Of a stretch of 8,751 bases of DNA, positions 1 through 6,062 are shown piece by piece; positions within the stretch are counted from its first letter, which is position 1; each line of letters opens with the position of its first letter. Where the stretch lies: assembly GCA_049976725.1 (NCBI GenBank), contig JBMFHR010000036.1, forward strand, positions 1-8,751, written 5' to 3'. The notes beneath the pieces were generated by a model. It saw nothing but the letters and a program-made list of their open reading frames with translations. It was not told the origin of the DNA and ran no database searches. The stretch is from Conexivisphaera sp049976725. GTDB taxonomy: Archaea; Thermoproteota; Nitrososphaeria; Conexivisphaerales; Conexivisphaeraceae. The position numbers were made by a program, and so were the translations under genes.

Positions 1-38
1 TCATGATACGATTAGGCACTATCCGCACTAGTCATATT

Positions 39-62
39 ACAGTTTGACAGTTAAACAGTTAA
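39..62. repeat. Three tandem 8-bp units (ACAGTTTG, ACAGTTAA, ACAGTTAA)
   Basis: Three head-to-tail copies of an 8-bp AT-rich unit, the first differing from the others at its last two bases. They sit in the AT-rich strip left of a small GC-rich island. No function can be assigned. They could be binding sites or simple slippage products. Confidence 0.6.
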
Positions 63-158
63 AAAATAGGTGGCCGATCTCTTTACTTCCTGAGCAGGGT
101 CGGCAGTCTTCCCAGGATCCCCTTGGCGCACGACCGAGTCGCTCACCCAGGAGCGCAT
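51..158 (-). other. GC-rich island with a 35-codon ATG ORF and possible decayed gene tail
   Basis: Between two AT-rich repeat patches, roughly 66-158 is GC-rich like the coding DNA elsewhere in the window. On the minus strand an ATG at 156-158 opens a 35-codon frame ending at 51-53 (MRSWVSDSVVRQGDPGKT...), with no recognisable domain and no Shine-Dalgarno. A second minus frame (142 to 83) reads AKGILGRLPTLLRK then stop, which has the look of an amphipathic, basic protein C-terminus. A third frame upstream reads LLGERLGRA. The shifting between frames suggests a decayed gene tail rather than an intact gene. The island also contains short inverted repeats, for example CGAC-CGA-GTCG at 130-140, so a structured RNA is an alternative. 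No function is claimed. Confidence 0.2.
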
Positions 159-169
159 GTTGAAAAATA

Positions 170-187
170 TTAGATTCATTAGATTCA
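170..187. repeat. Two tandem 9-bp units (TTAGATTCA x2)
   Basis: Two perfect consecutive copies of TTAGATTCA, followed after two bases by a partial third copy (TTAGATA, 190-196). The patch lies just downstream of the stop codon of the minus-strand membrane gene and to the right of the GC-rich island. Its role is unknown. Confidence 0.6.
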
Positions 188-211
188 AATTAGATAAAAC
201 ATAAAATCAAA
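180..211 (-). terminator. T-rich tract after the oxidase-like gene
   Basis: Read on the minus strand, the bases immediately after the TAA at 212-214 are T-rich with two runs of four T (within TTTGATTTTATGTTTTATC). Archaeal intrinsic termination is driven mainly by T-rich tracts without a required hairpin, so this is a plausible transcript end for the gene at 212-1654. It is inferred from composition and position only. Confidence 0.4.
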
Positions 212-1654
212 TTAACTTGGCCCCACCGAACAGCAGGAGCCACCCGGCCTGTAGGCCCTCCACGAATAGTAAACGCCGATCGCGAGTCCGAGCCAAATGA
301 TCGCCGCCCCAAAAATCGCCGCGTAGAGCGCCGGCGCGGCGAGGGTCGCGAAGTACGCTTCGCCCGCCAGGAACGTCAAGATCATCCCGGCTATCAGCGC
401 GTATGACACCCTCTTCTCGGCAGGCGCTGGAAGCCCCATTGACCTGAAGAATAGGAGGGCCACGACTATCGAAGGCAGGAGGAAGAACCCGAAGTCCTGG
501 TGGAACCTCAGGTACACGAAGTCGTTCATCCACCCGGGTGCTGGGGGCGTGGCGAACCCGTAGTACGCCTCGTTGAACTCTATGTAGTATCCGGTGCCCG
601 GGATCACGAGGTAGATCAGGATCCATGCCACCACTATCGCTAGGAACAGCGGGTCCTTCAACCTCCCGCTCCTCCTCGTGTGGAGGAGTAGGCCTATCAG
701 CACGAATAGAGCTCCCCACCCTATCATGCCCGTCATGGCATCGTCCATGGCCAGCCCGCTTACGTCGTTGGGGCCCGACGAGAACAATGTGGGTATCGAG
801 TAGTTGCCCACTCCGGCCACTATGTACAGCCACGTCACCGCTATTATCATGTAGGCCATGATCAGGAAACCGACGGCGGCCAGGAACTTCGGCGACCCCT
901 TCATCCCGCGGTAGCCGTAGACCGCCGCGACCAGGGCGACTATGCCCGCCATGATCAGCGGGAGCATCGTGTGGGAGTGCGAGGTCACGACGTCCACAGT
1001 CCACGTCTGCACGGCGGTCGCGTTGTAGTACCCGAGCACGGGGTACATGGTGTAATTTATGTAGTCGCCGACGAAGGACGGCCACGGCCCAGCCCACGTT
1101 ATCCACCCAGCTATGTGTCCCTCGATCGCCGCGAACAGCACGCCGATGAGCGCCAGGAGCGTGGTGTAGTAGGGTAGCCCCATCGCCTCATATCCCCCGC
1201 TCTGCCTGGGGTAGAGCAGCATAGCCACTATCAAGCCCACCGCCATCTCGTCGCCGATCAGGAACGCTATTATCTGCAGCCAGAGGGGGATGCCGAAGGC
1301 GAACCTGTCGTACACGTCGAAGATGCCAGCTATCCCGGCCAGAGGGGTCGCGATTATTCCGCCGTAGAGTATCGACTCCCTGATCAGACGGGCCGCCGTC
1401 CCCTGCATCCTGTCGAGCCCGAACGTCGTGCATATCAGGCAGGCGGCCACAGTCACGATCGGCATGAATATTGCGCCGTGCCAGTACAGGACGAGGCGCC
1501 AGAAGACCCCAGGGGTCCAGAAGTTCTCGTACGCGGGATTCAGGAGGGGCGTCACCGCGTTGATCGCCGGTATTATCGCGGTGAGGCCCAGCGCCCAAGC
1601 GATGGTCCACAGAGCGACGAACTTGGGCTCGGCCCTCGCGGAGAGCCAGCTCAC
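212..1654 (-). CDS. Polytopic membrane protein, possible diverged heme-copper-oxidase-like subunit
   Basis: A 480-residue protein with about 12 hydrophobic helices and no cleavable signal peptide. Two features recall heme-copper oxidase or NO-reductase catalytic subunits. Helix 2 has WHG (His59), like the low-spin heme ligand in the family's HG motif. A helix near 222-247 has SHSHTMLP (His226, His228), like the H-x-H pair that binds the two hemes. Other membrane or near-membrane histidines are His180 (EGHIAGW) and His385 (RFHQDFGFF). The diagnostic HPEVY segment and the HH CuB pair are absent. Five or so helices follow the H-x-H, whereas classical subunits have two, so membership is only a hypothesis. 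A quinol- or heme-interacting membrane protein of another family is the main alternative. The GTG start is supported by a strong Shine-Dalgarno six bases upstream. The C-terminus (GGSCCSVGPS) contains adjacent cysteines. Confidence 0.85.
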   Translation of the reverse strand: MSWLSARAEPKFVALWTIAWALGLTAIIPAINAVTPLLNPAYENFWTPGVFWRLVLYWHGAIFMPIVTVAACLICTTFGLDRMQGTAARLIRESILYGGIIATPLAGIAGIFDVYDRFAFGIPLWLQIIAFLIGDEMAVGLIVAMLLYPRQSGGYEAMGLPYYTTLLALIGVLFAAIEGHIAGWITWAGPWPSFVGDYINYTMYPVLGYYNATAVQTWTVDVVTSHSHTMLPLIMAGIVALVAAVYGYRGMKGSPKFLAAVGFLIMAYMIIAVTWLYIVAGVGNYSIPTLFSSGPNDVSGLAMDDAMTGMIGWGALFVLIGLLLHTRRSGRLKDPLFLAIVVAWILIYLVIPGTGYYIEFNEAYYGFATPPAPGWMNDFVYLRFHQDFGFFLLPSIVVALLFFRSMGLPAPAEKRVSYALIAGMILTFLAGEAYFATLAAPALYAAIFGAAIIWLGLAIGVYYSWRAYRPGGSCCSVGPS

Positions 1655-1660
1655 GCGCCG

Positions 1661-1669
1661 CTCACCTCC
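1661..1669 (-). promoter_or_regulatory. Strong Shine-Dalgarno (GGAGGTGAG) for the oxidase-like gene
   Basis: On the minus strand GGAGGTGAG is followed by six bases and then the GTG at 1652-1654. It is nearly the full complement of the conserved archaeal 16S rRNA 3' tail and fixes this GTG as the start. Most other genes here lack such a site, so this gene is likely translated from a leadered mRNA. Confidence 0.8.
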
Positions 1670-1730
1670 GCGGGGGCAGGCCTCAGCCGATAACTCGAGC
1701 TCATTTCGTATGAGAAATAATTCATATTTA

Positions 1731-1738
1731 CTTATAAG
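1731..1738 (-). promoter_or_regulatory. TATA-like box for the oxidase-like gene
   Basis: CTTATAAG lies in an AT-rich stretch (about 1701-1795) upstream of the gene. A start of transcription about 25 bases downstream would give a leader of roughly 50 nt, which contains the Shine-Dalgarno. The sequence is palindromic, so orientation is set by the gene. The rest of the 1655-1840 gap holds no convincing ORF; the 3' end of the exchanger transcript probably also falls in this AT-rich stretch. Confidence 0.5.
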
Positions 1739-1840
1739 GTTATAGTGTTTGAACGTTATATCTAATATTAACCAATAATTATATGATAGTTTACCATTGT
1801 GCTGCGAAGGGATCGGATAGTCTCAAATTCTTCCGGCGCG

Positions 1841-2815
1841 CTATCTCAGCGAGCCGAGCACGATGGACGCCGCGTACGCAGCGTAGAGCACAGTCCCCAG
1901 CGCGGACGCCGCACCGAGCCTGCCGGAGCGTGCCTGGAGCAGGAGGGTTATGGAGGACAGCTCCGTGACAATAACTCCCAGCGCCGCGGCCGCGCTGATG
2001 CGCCAGCCCGTGAGCAGGATGCCGAGCGCCGGGTACACCGTGGAGAACATCACCATCTCGCCGACCAGTGCCCCTACGGCCAGGTTGTCCCTGCCCCTGT
2101 AGGCCCAGATCAGCGACGACGCCGTCTCCGGGAGCGCCGTGGCCAGGGGCACGAGGATCATTGACAGCGACACGGGCTGGATCCTCAGGACGCCGGAGAG
2201 CTCGACGGTGGACGCCACTAGCTCGTAGGATCCCACGGTCAGCAGGGGCACCGAGGACGCCAGTTGGAGCGCCAGTCCGGCGACTCCGAGGCTCCTCTCC
2301 AGCCACGCCGGTCCCTCCGACTCCACGCCGGGCCCCATCCTCCTCGACATGGCGCCCACATAGATGGCGTAACCGGCGAGGAGAGCCGCCGCCACTGGTG
2401 TCCTCGACGCGGGAATGGCGGCCGGCAGTAGGACGAGCGGGTAGAGCGACGCGAACACCGCGAATGGGATGGAGATCCCTGCGTCCACGCGCACGCCCGG
2501 CCCCCTGATCCTCGCGCGTTGCCCGGCGACCGCTGCCAGCAGCAGCGCTGGCGCCGAGACCGTGGAGATCAGGAGCGGCTCGCCCAGGACCGTCCCGGCC
2601 CCTACCTCATCGCCGGCCGCTCCCCCGTAGAGGAGCACCGAGACGAGCAGGACCACGAGCTCTGGCGCTGACGTGAACAGCGGGGAGATGACGGATCCCA
2701 CGAAGGAGGATCCCAGCTCCATCCTCGCGCCCAGCCTCTCAGCGGCGTCGGTGAAGAGCGCGCTGGCGGCCAGCGTCAGGGACACCCCACCCAGCAGGCT
2801 GAGCGCGAGGAGCAC
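1841..2815 (-). CDS. Divergent CaCA-superfamily cation exchanger (Na+/Ca2+ antiporter-like)
   Basis: A 324-residue membrane protein with about ten hydrophobic segments and two alpha repeats, the hallmark of the Ca2+/cation antiporter superfamily. Repeat 1 is around 35-88 (GSSFVG..SPLFTSAPEL, with Pro51-Glu52). Repeat 2 is around 215-265 (PLATALPETASSLIWAYRG, with Pro229-Glu230). Both keep the acidic Pro-Glu that coordinates cations in the family. However, the GN-x-x-GSN-x-x-N segment that normally follows is altered in the same way in each half: GTVLGEPLLIS at 74-84 and GALVGEMVMFS at 248-258. Cation exchange across the membrane is therefore likely, but the ion is uncertain. The GTG start sits about 26 bp from a TATA-like box and has no Shine-Dalgarno, which suggests a leaderless mRNA. 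It lies downstream of the AbrB-PhoU gene on the same strand. Confidence 0.87.
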   Translation of the reverse strand: MLLALSLLGGVSLTLAASALFTDAAERLGARMELGSSFVGSVISPLFTSAPELVVLLVSVLLYGGAAGDEVGAGTVLGEPLLISTVSAPALLLAAVAGQRARIRGPGVRVDAGISIPFAVFASLYPLVLLPAAIPASRTPVAAALLAGYAIYVGAMSRRMGPGVESEGPAWLERSLGVAGLALQLASSVPLLTVGSYELVASTVELSGVLRIQPVSLSMILVPLATALPETASSLIWAYRGRDNLAVGALVGEMVMFSTVYPALGILLTGWRISAAAALGVIVTELSSITLLLQARSGRLGAASALGTVLYAAYAASIVLGSLR

Positions 2816-2838
2816 GCCGCGGGGATCGCGGGAGCCCC

Positions 2839-2844
2839 TTTATC
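2839..2844 (-). promoter_or_regulatory. TATA-like box for the exchanger gene
   Basis: On the minus strand AACGATAAAGG places GATAAA at 2839-2844, centred about 26 bp before the GTG at 2815. This is the usual TATA-to-start distance in archaea and implies leaderless initiation at the GTG. It argues that the exchanger can be transcribed independently of the genes upstream. Confidence 0.45.
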
Positions 2845-2887
2845 GTTTGGCCCTGGAGGACCATGAATCCCCACGGCATCCCCTGAT

Positions 2888-3114
2888 TTAGCGCCGATGC
2901 CGCGCTTCGTGGGGAGTGAGGACGCCTACGAAGACGATAAATTGTGAAATGCCGTCCTCACCCCTGTACATGAGTGACGCGGCGACTGCGAGTAGCACCG
3001 CGGATTGGACCATGTTGTACGAGCCGATCCAGAGGCATACGACCCACGGGGTCAGCGCCAGGATGGCGGCGAGAACGTATCAGCGATTATCTCCGCGCGA
3101 TCGCCTTCTCCCAT
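2888..3114 (-). pseudogene. Small two-helix membrane protein gene, apparently split by a -1 frameshift
   Basis: This gene is too short and too broken to stand out as a simple ORF. From an ATG at 3112-3114 one frame reads MGEGDRAEIIADT and then leaves coding sense. From about 3076 the neighbouring frame reads VLAAILALTPWVVCLWIGSY, then NMVQSAVLLAVAASLMYRG, EDGISQFIVFVGVLTPHEAR and a short basic end, stopping with TAA at 2888-2890. The second part holds two clear hydrophobic helices with tryptophans and a charged MYRGED turn. Adding one G at the ACGTT junction (making ACG GTT) joins the parts into a smooth 75-residue protein. The open part has no ATG, GTG or TTG before Met23 (ATG at 3011-3013), which would delete the first helix. 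Explanations are a real inactivating deletion, a sequencing error, or an unusual start. The family is not recognised. It sits between the AbrB-PhoU regulator (55-bp gap) and the exchanger (72-bp gap). Confidence 0.55.
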
Positions 3115-3169
3115 CAGGGAAACGCGGGGATTGCGGGAGCCCTCTGTATCCTCTGTAGTCTGATTGGGG

Positions 3170-4216
3170 CTATCGCTTGACGCAGCCAGCCCTCGAGGCC
3201 TCTATCACGCTCCTGTTTATCGCCATCTCCGCCACCGTGCCGCACGCGGCGGCCACCTGGGCCAGCTCGTACAGATAGGGCGCGGCGGCGCTCCCGAGGG
3301 ATGGGCGGGCGACCGCCTCCCTGAGCTTGCGCCTGGCCTCGCGCAGAGCGTTCACGGCGGAGTTCGCTGCCACGGGATCCACCCCGAACCAGCCATCGAA
3401 AGCGCCGCGGCACGCGCCCAGCACGTGCTCCGTGTACCCCGAGAGCTCCGCGGCCGGCTCGGGCCGCAGCGCCCCATCCCGGAGGGCGAGGGCCAGCTCC
3501 CTGGCGGCATCCGCCGCAGCGTCGCCTACCTCCTCCAGGGCCTTGGCGACGGTCCTGAAGCCCGGTATCTGGCCCGGATCCTCGACGCCTATCTGGCCCA
3601 TGAGCTCCGGCCTGCTGGCGGCCAGGAGCAGCTGCCTCACCGCCAGCCAGTAGTGCCTGTTCAGCTCCATCTCCTGCGAGTCGATGGATTTGAGGGGATC
3701 CGCGTTCATCCCGCGCAGCGCATTCAGGGATCCCTCCAGCATCTCGACGCAGATCGAGCTCATCCTCCTCAGAACGTCAGAGACGCGTGAGCCGGCCGGG
3801 TCGACGAACACGCGTATGGTCACGCGCCCTTCCGACTCCTCGGATATGTTGGCCCCGTTCAGCGCGAACACCACGCGCCTAATCTCCCTGAGCATGGCGT
3901 CGTCTAGGCGCCCGGCCGACTCGATTACTAGGTCGTCGGCGCCCGCTATGTACAGCGCGACCAGGATCCTGCCCAGCAGGCCGGCGTCCCCGCACTCTTC
4001 CGCGAGCACCCTCCTGGAGATCCTCCCGAAGTCCCTCGGGCGGCCTATGGAGCTCGGCCTGATCACCAGGGCTCCGTCCTCCCTGACGCTCATGGCGACG
4101 AGGTCCCCGGGGCCTATGCCTGCGTTCCTCACCCAGTCCTTGGGCAGGTTCACCGAGATCGTGAAGTCCCCCATCCTCTGGGCCCTCCTTATGTACTCCC
4201 TCCTGATGCCCCTCAT
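3170..4216 (-). CDS. AbrB/SpoVT-PhoU domain regulator
   Basis: A 348-residue soluble protein. Residues about 8-54 form a SpoVT-AbrB swapped-hairpin DNA-binding domain (RRAQRMGDFTISVNLPKDWV, then NAGIGPGDLVAMSVREDGAL). The rest is helical and PhoU-like, with a recognisable core SIDSQEMELNRHYWLAVRQL at about 178-197 and a second helical bundle at about 215-340. This AbrB-PhoU fusion is common in archaea and is usually taken as a regulator of phosphate or ion transport. The target is not shown here. No phosphate ABC transporter is adjacent; the nearest transporter is the cation exchanger two genes downstream. The ATG start has GGAGG four bases upstream and a TATA-like box about 30 bp away. It follows purM by 39 bp, but an intervening T6 tract and its own TATA-like box suggest separate transcription. 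Confidence 0.9.
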   Translation of the reverse strand: MRGIRREYIRRAQRMGDFTISVNLPKDWVRNAGIGPGDLVAMSVREDGALVIRPSSIGRPRDFGRISRRVLAEECGDAGLLGRILVALYIAGADDLVIESAGRLDDAMLREIRRVVFALNGANISEESEGRVTIRVFVDPAGSRVSDVLRRMSSICVEMLEGSLNALRGMNADPLKSIDSQEMELNRHYWLAVRQLLLAASRPELMGQIGVEDPGQIPGFRTVAKALEEVGDAAADAARELALALRDGALRPEPAAELSGYTEHVLGACRGAFDGWFGVDPVAANSAVNALREARRKLREAVARPSLGSAAAPYLYELAQVAAACGTVAEMAINRSVIEASRAGCVKR

Positions 4217-4243
4217 CCCGCCTCCCGGGCTGTTTATTGACTC

Positions 4244-4251
4244 TAAATAAA
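4244..4251 (-). promoter_or_regulatory. TATA-like box for the AbrB-PhoU gene
   Basis: Minus-strand TTTATTTA is centred about 31 bp before the ATG at 4216. It predicts a transcript with a very short leader of about five bases. It overlaps the T-run that follows the purM stop codon. Confidence 0.5.
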
Positions 4252-4254
4252 AAA
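4249..4254 (-). terminator. T6 tract just after purM
   Basis: Two bases past the purM TAA (4256-4258) the minus strand has six consecutive T, then ATTTAG. T-rich tracts terminate archaeal transcription, so this is a likely purM terminator. It shares bases with the TATA-like box of the following gene. Confidence 0.45.
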
Positions 4255-4255
4255 T

Positions 4256-5458
4256 TTATGTCGCTGGCTCCCCGGCGGCCCTCCTCCAGCCCAGCTTCCC
4301 GGTCCACTCGGAGACTATCTCCAGCGCCACCTCCCCCGGGCTCCAGGCCTCGACCCTCCCCACCACCGAGGCGCCCACGCCGTGGCGCTCGGCCGCCCTC
4401 AGGACCTCCTCGGAGCACTCGCGGGGCGCGATCACCTCGAACCCCACGCCCATGTTGAAGGATCCGTACATCTCGTCCCACCCGAGCCTCCCCTCCTCCC
4501 TCATCAGCCGGAAGATGGGATCCGGCTCGGGGAGCCCGTCCAGCACGTAGCGCACTCCCGAGCCCACCCTGAGGATCTTCGTGTGCCCCCCTCCCGTGAC
4601 GTGCACCATGGGGAGGGGCTGCCCCGGGCAGCGGCTGATCGCCTCGAGCGCGACGGGCGCGAAGAACCTGGTGGGCGACGAGAGCGCCTCGCCCACGGTC
4701 ATGCCGAGGCCCTCCGGCTCGTCGTCCAGGCGGAACCTGCCGTCCCCCGGCGCGCCGCCCAAGTACGCCTCGGGGTACTTCTCCCTGTACTCCCTTGACA
4801 GCAGGACGTGCCTCGCGAGCGTCAGCCCGTTGCACATTATGCCGCTGTTCTCCCCGCGCTCCCACCTGGACCTTCCGCCGCTCCTGAGGCCGATCACCAG
4901 GGCCCCCTCCCTCACCGCGGAGGCGCGGCGCGCTGCCTCCAGGTCGACGGAGGATAGTACGGCCCCCGACACGTCCAGGGTGCCCACTTGGTCCGGCGAC
5001 TGCGCGGTCTCGCCGCCCGCCAGCGAGGGGCCGCCCCCGAGCCCCGCCAGCGCCTCCCCGAGCGCGGACAGCGACTCCGAGATCCCCCTGGCCAGCGCCG
5101 GGAGGAGGTCGCTGCTCCTTATCCTGAGGCTGTTGTACACCACGTAGTCTGCGAAAAGGAGCGGGCGCGCGCCGACGGCGGCCCCGTCGTCCACGTTCAT
5201 GGCCATCACGTCCTGCGCCAGGCCCCCGAACCACGAGGCGTCGCCGTGCTCCCGGTAGTGCAGGTACGCGATTATCGGCTTCGATCCGGCGCCGTCCACG
5301 TGGAGCACGAGCCCCCTCCCGCGGGCCTCCGGGTCCTCCATCACGTCGGCGAATCCCCTGACGGCGGGCCTCACCAGCGACGAGAGGACCTCCACGCCCT
5401 CCTTCCGGGGATCCACCCCCAGGTCCCTATAGCGCGTGAACCGGGACGTCGGGTCCAC
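4256..5458 (-). CDS. purM: Phosphoribosylformylglycinamidine cyclo-ligase (AIR synthetase)
   Basis: PurM converts FGAM and ATP to aminoimidazole ribonucleotide (AIR) in the cytosol, step five of purine synthesis. From the GTG at 5456-5458 it has 400 residues, against roughly 345 in E. coli. Visible family motifs are DGAGSK (55-60), the AMNVDD..A..GARPL segment (86-100), GGETAQSPD (148-156), NGLTLAR (210-216), SPTRFFAP (261-268), HVTGGG (286-291) and the C-terminal FNMGVGFEV (334-342). The extra length includes a charged insert at about 221-258. The open frame continues upstream to 5818, but that part overlaps purE on the opposite strand and has no PurM similarity. The start at 5458 begins the normal RYRDLGVDPRKEGVEVL entry of the family and lies 27 bp from a TATA-like box. 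It is divergent from purE-purK, which use its product. Confidence 0.95.
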   Translation of the reverse strand: MDPTSRFTRYRDLGVDPRKEGVEVLSSLVRPAVRGFADVMEDPEARGRGLVLHVDGAGSKPIIAYLHYREHGDASWFGGLAQDVMAMNVDDGAAVGARPLLFADYVVYNSLRIRSSDLLPALARGISESLSALGEALAGLGGGPSLAGGETAQSPDQVGTLDVSGAVLSSVDLEAARRASAVREGALVIGLRSGGRSRWERGENSGIMCNGLTLARHVLLSREYREKYPEAYLGGAPGDGRFRLDDEPEGLGMTVGEALSSPTRFFAPVALEAISRCPGQPLPMVHVTGGGHTKILRVGSGVRYVLDGLPEPDPIFRLMREEGRLGWDEMYGSFNMGVGFEVIAPRECSEEVLRAAERHGVGASVVGRVEAWSPGEVALEIVSEWTGKLGWRRAAGEPAT

Positions 5459-5482
5459 GCGCGCTCCCCATCCCCCGCGCCC

Positions 5483-5487
5483 TAAAA
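5483..5487 (-). promoter_or_regulatory. TATA-like box for purM
   Basis: Minus-strand CGGTTTTAGG places TTTTA at 5483-5487, centred 27 bp before the purM GTG. This supports leaderless initiation at 5458. It mirrors the box that serves purE on the other strand. Confidence 0.45.
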
Positions 5488-5506
5488 CCGTTGGCGGCCT
5501 CGATTC

Positions 5507-5520
5507 GTTAAACTTTAAAC
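5507..5520. promoter_or_regulatory. Imperfect palindrome between the divergent pur promoters
   Basis: GTTAAACTTTAAAC matches its own reverse complement at 10 of 14 positions and lies between the two TATA-like boxes, about 20 bp from each. Its place suits an operator or a shared activator site for both purM and purEK. It could also act as a more distant TATA box for either gene. No binding protein can be named from sequence. Confidence 0.35.
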
Positions 5521-5538
5521 GGCCTAGCTGAGAATCCG

Positions 5539-5544
5539 TTTTAA
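5539..5544 (+). promoter_or_regulatory. TATA-like box for purE-purK
   Basis: CCGTTTTAAGCC contains TTTTAA at 5539-5544. Its centre is 26-27 bp before the GTG at 5568 but only about 20 bp before the GTG at 5562. For a leaderless transcript this spacing favours the inner GTG as the purE start. Confidence 0.45.
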
Positions 5545-5561
5545 GCCACGGACGACTCGGA

Positions 5562-6062
5562 GTGCGCGTGAGCTCAGGCGCCGGCGGCCCCCTCGTGGGC
5601 GTGATAATGGGCAGCAGGAGCGACTGGGAGGTCATGAGGGAGGCGGTAGAAGTGCTCAGGCAGCTCGGGATCCCGTACGAGGTGAGGGTGGTGTCCGCGC
5701 ACAGGACGCCCGACCTCATGTTCGAGTACGCGAGGACCGCAGCATCCAGGGGCATAGAGGTCATAATAGCGGGCGCAGGCGGCGCGGCCCACCTGCCGGG
5801 GATGACCGCCTCGCTCACGCCGCTGCCGGTGATAGGCGTGCCTGTGCCGACGAGGAACTTGGGAGGACTGGATTCCCTCCTGTCGATAGTGCAGATGCCC
5901 TACGGTGTCCCGGTAGCGACCGTCGCCATCGGGGGAGCCAGGAACGCGGCGCTGCTGGCCGCGAGGATACTTGGTATTAAGCACCCGGAGATACAGGGCA
6001 GGATCCTGGCACTGATGGAGTCGATGAGGGAGGACGTGCTGGGGACCTCGCTTGGCGCGTGA
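5562..6062 (+). CDS. purE: N5-carboxyaminoimidazole ribonucleotide mutase, class I PurE
   Basis: PurE moves the carboxyl group of N5-CAIR to carbon 4, giving CAIR for purine synthesis. The protein is 166 residues from the first GTG, close to the usual 160-170. It shows the complete family signature: GVIMGSRSDWEVM (13-25), the SAHRTPD loop (45-51), the AGAGGAAHLPGM segment (70-81), PVIGVPVP (89-96) and SIVQMPYGVPVATVAIGG (108-125). His47 and His77 are the expected active-site histidines. SAHRTP is typical of class I enzymes, which need PurK, and purK follows directly. Two in-frame GTG codons, at 5562 and 5568, are possible starts. The TATA spacing favours 5568 (164 residues), and the two-residue difference does not affect the fold. 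The 3' end overlaps purK by 11 bp, indicating an operon. Confidence 0.96.
   Translation: MRVSSGAGGPLVGVIMGSRSDWEVMREAVEVLRQLGIPYEVRVVSAHRTPDLMFEYARTAASRGIEVIIAGAGGAAHLPGMTASLTPLPVIGVPVPTRNLGGLDSLLSIVQMPYGVPVATVAIGGARNAALLAARILGIKHPEIQGRILALMESMREDVLGTSLGA

Noticed and set aside
207..1106. 299-codon minus-strand frame inside the oxidase-like gene
   Set aside because: It lies in a different frame of the same strand, is Arg/Gly/Asp-rich without domains, and the 480-residue frame has clear membrane helices and a Shine-Dalgarno.
1739..1840. Possible small ORF or RNA in the AT-rich gap after the exchanger
   Set aside because: Only a nine-codon frame starting MVNYHIIIG was seen, with no ribosome site, and no convincing hairpin or T-run, so nothing could be supported.
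2916..3180. Two plus-strand ORFs of 80 and 68 codons
   Set aside because: Their products have no hydrophobic or domain pattern, whereas the opposite strand encodes two convincing membrane helices over the same bases.
3879..5234. 451-codon minus-strand open frame across purM and the AbrB-PhoU gene
   Set aside because: It is low-complexity Gly/Arg-rich translation in the wrong frame of two well supported genes, as expected from high GC.
5459..5818. Open frame extending purM upstream by 120 codons
   Set aside because: It runs antisense through purE, lacks PurM-like sequence, and the family's normal N-terminus begins right after the GTG at 5458.
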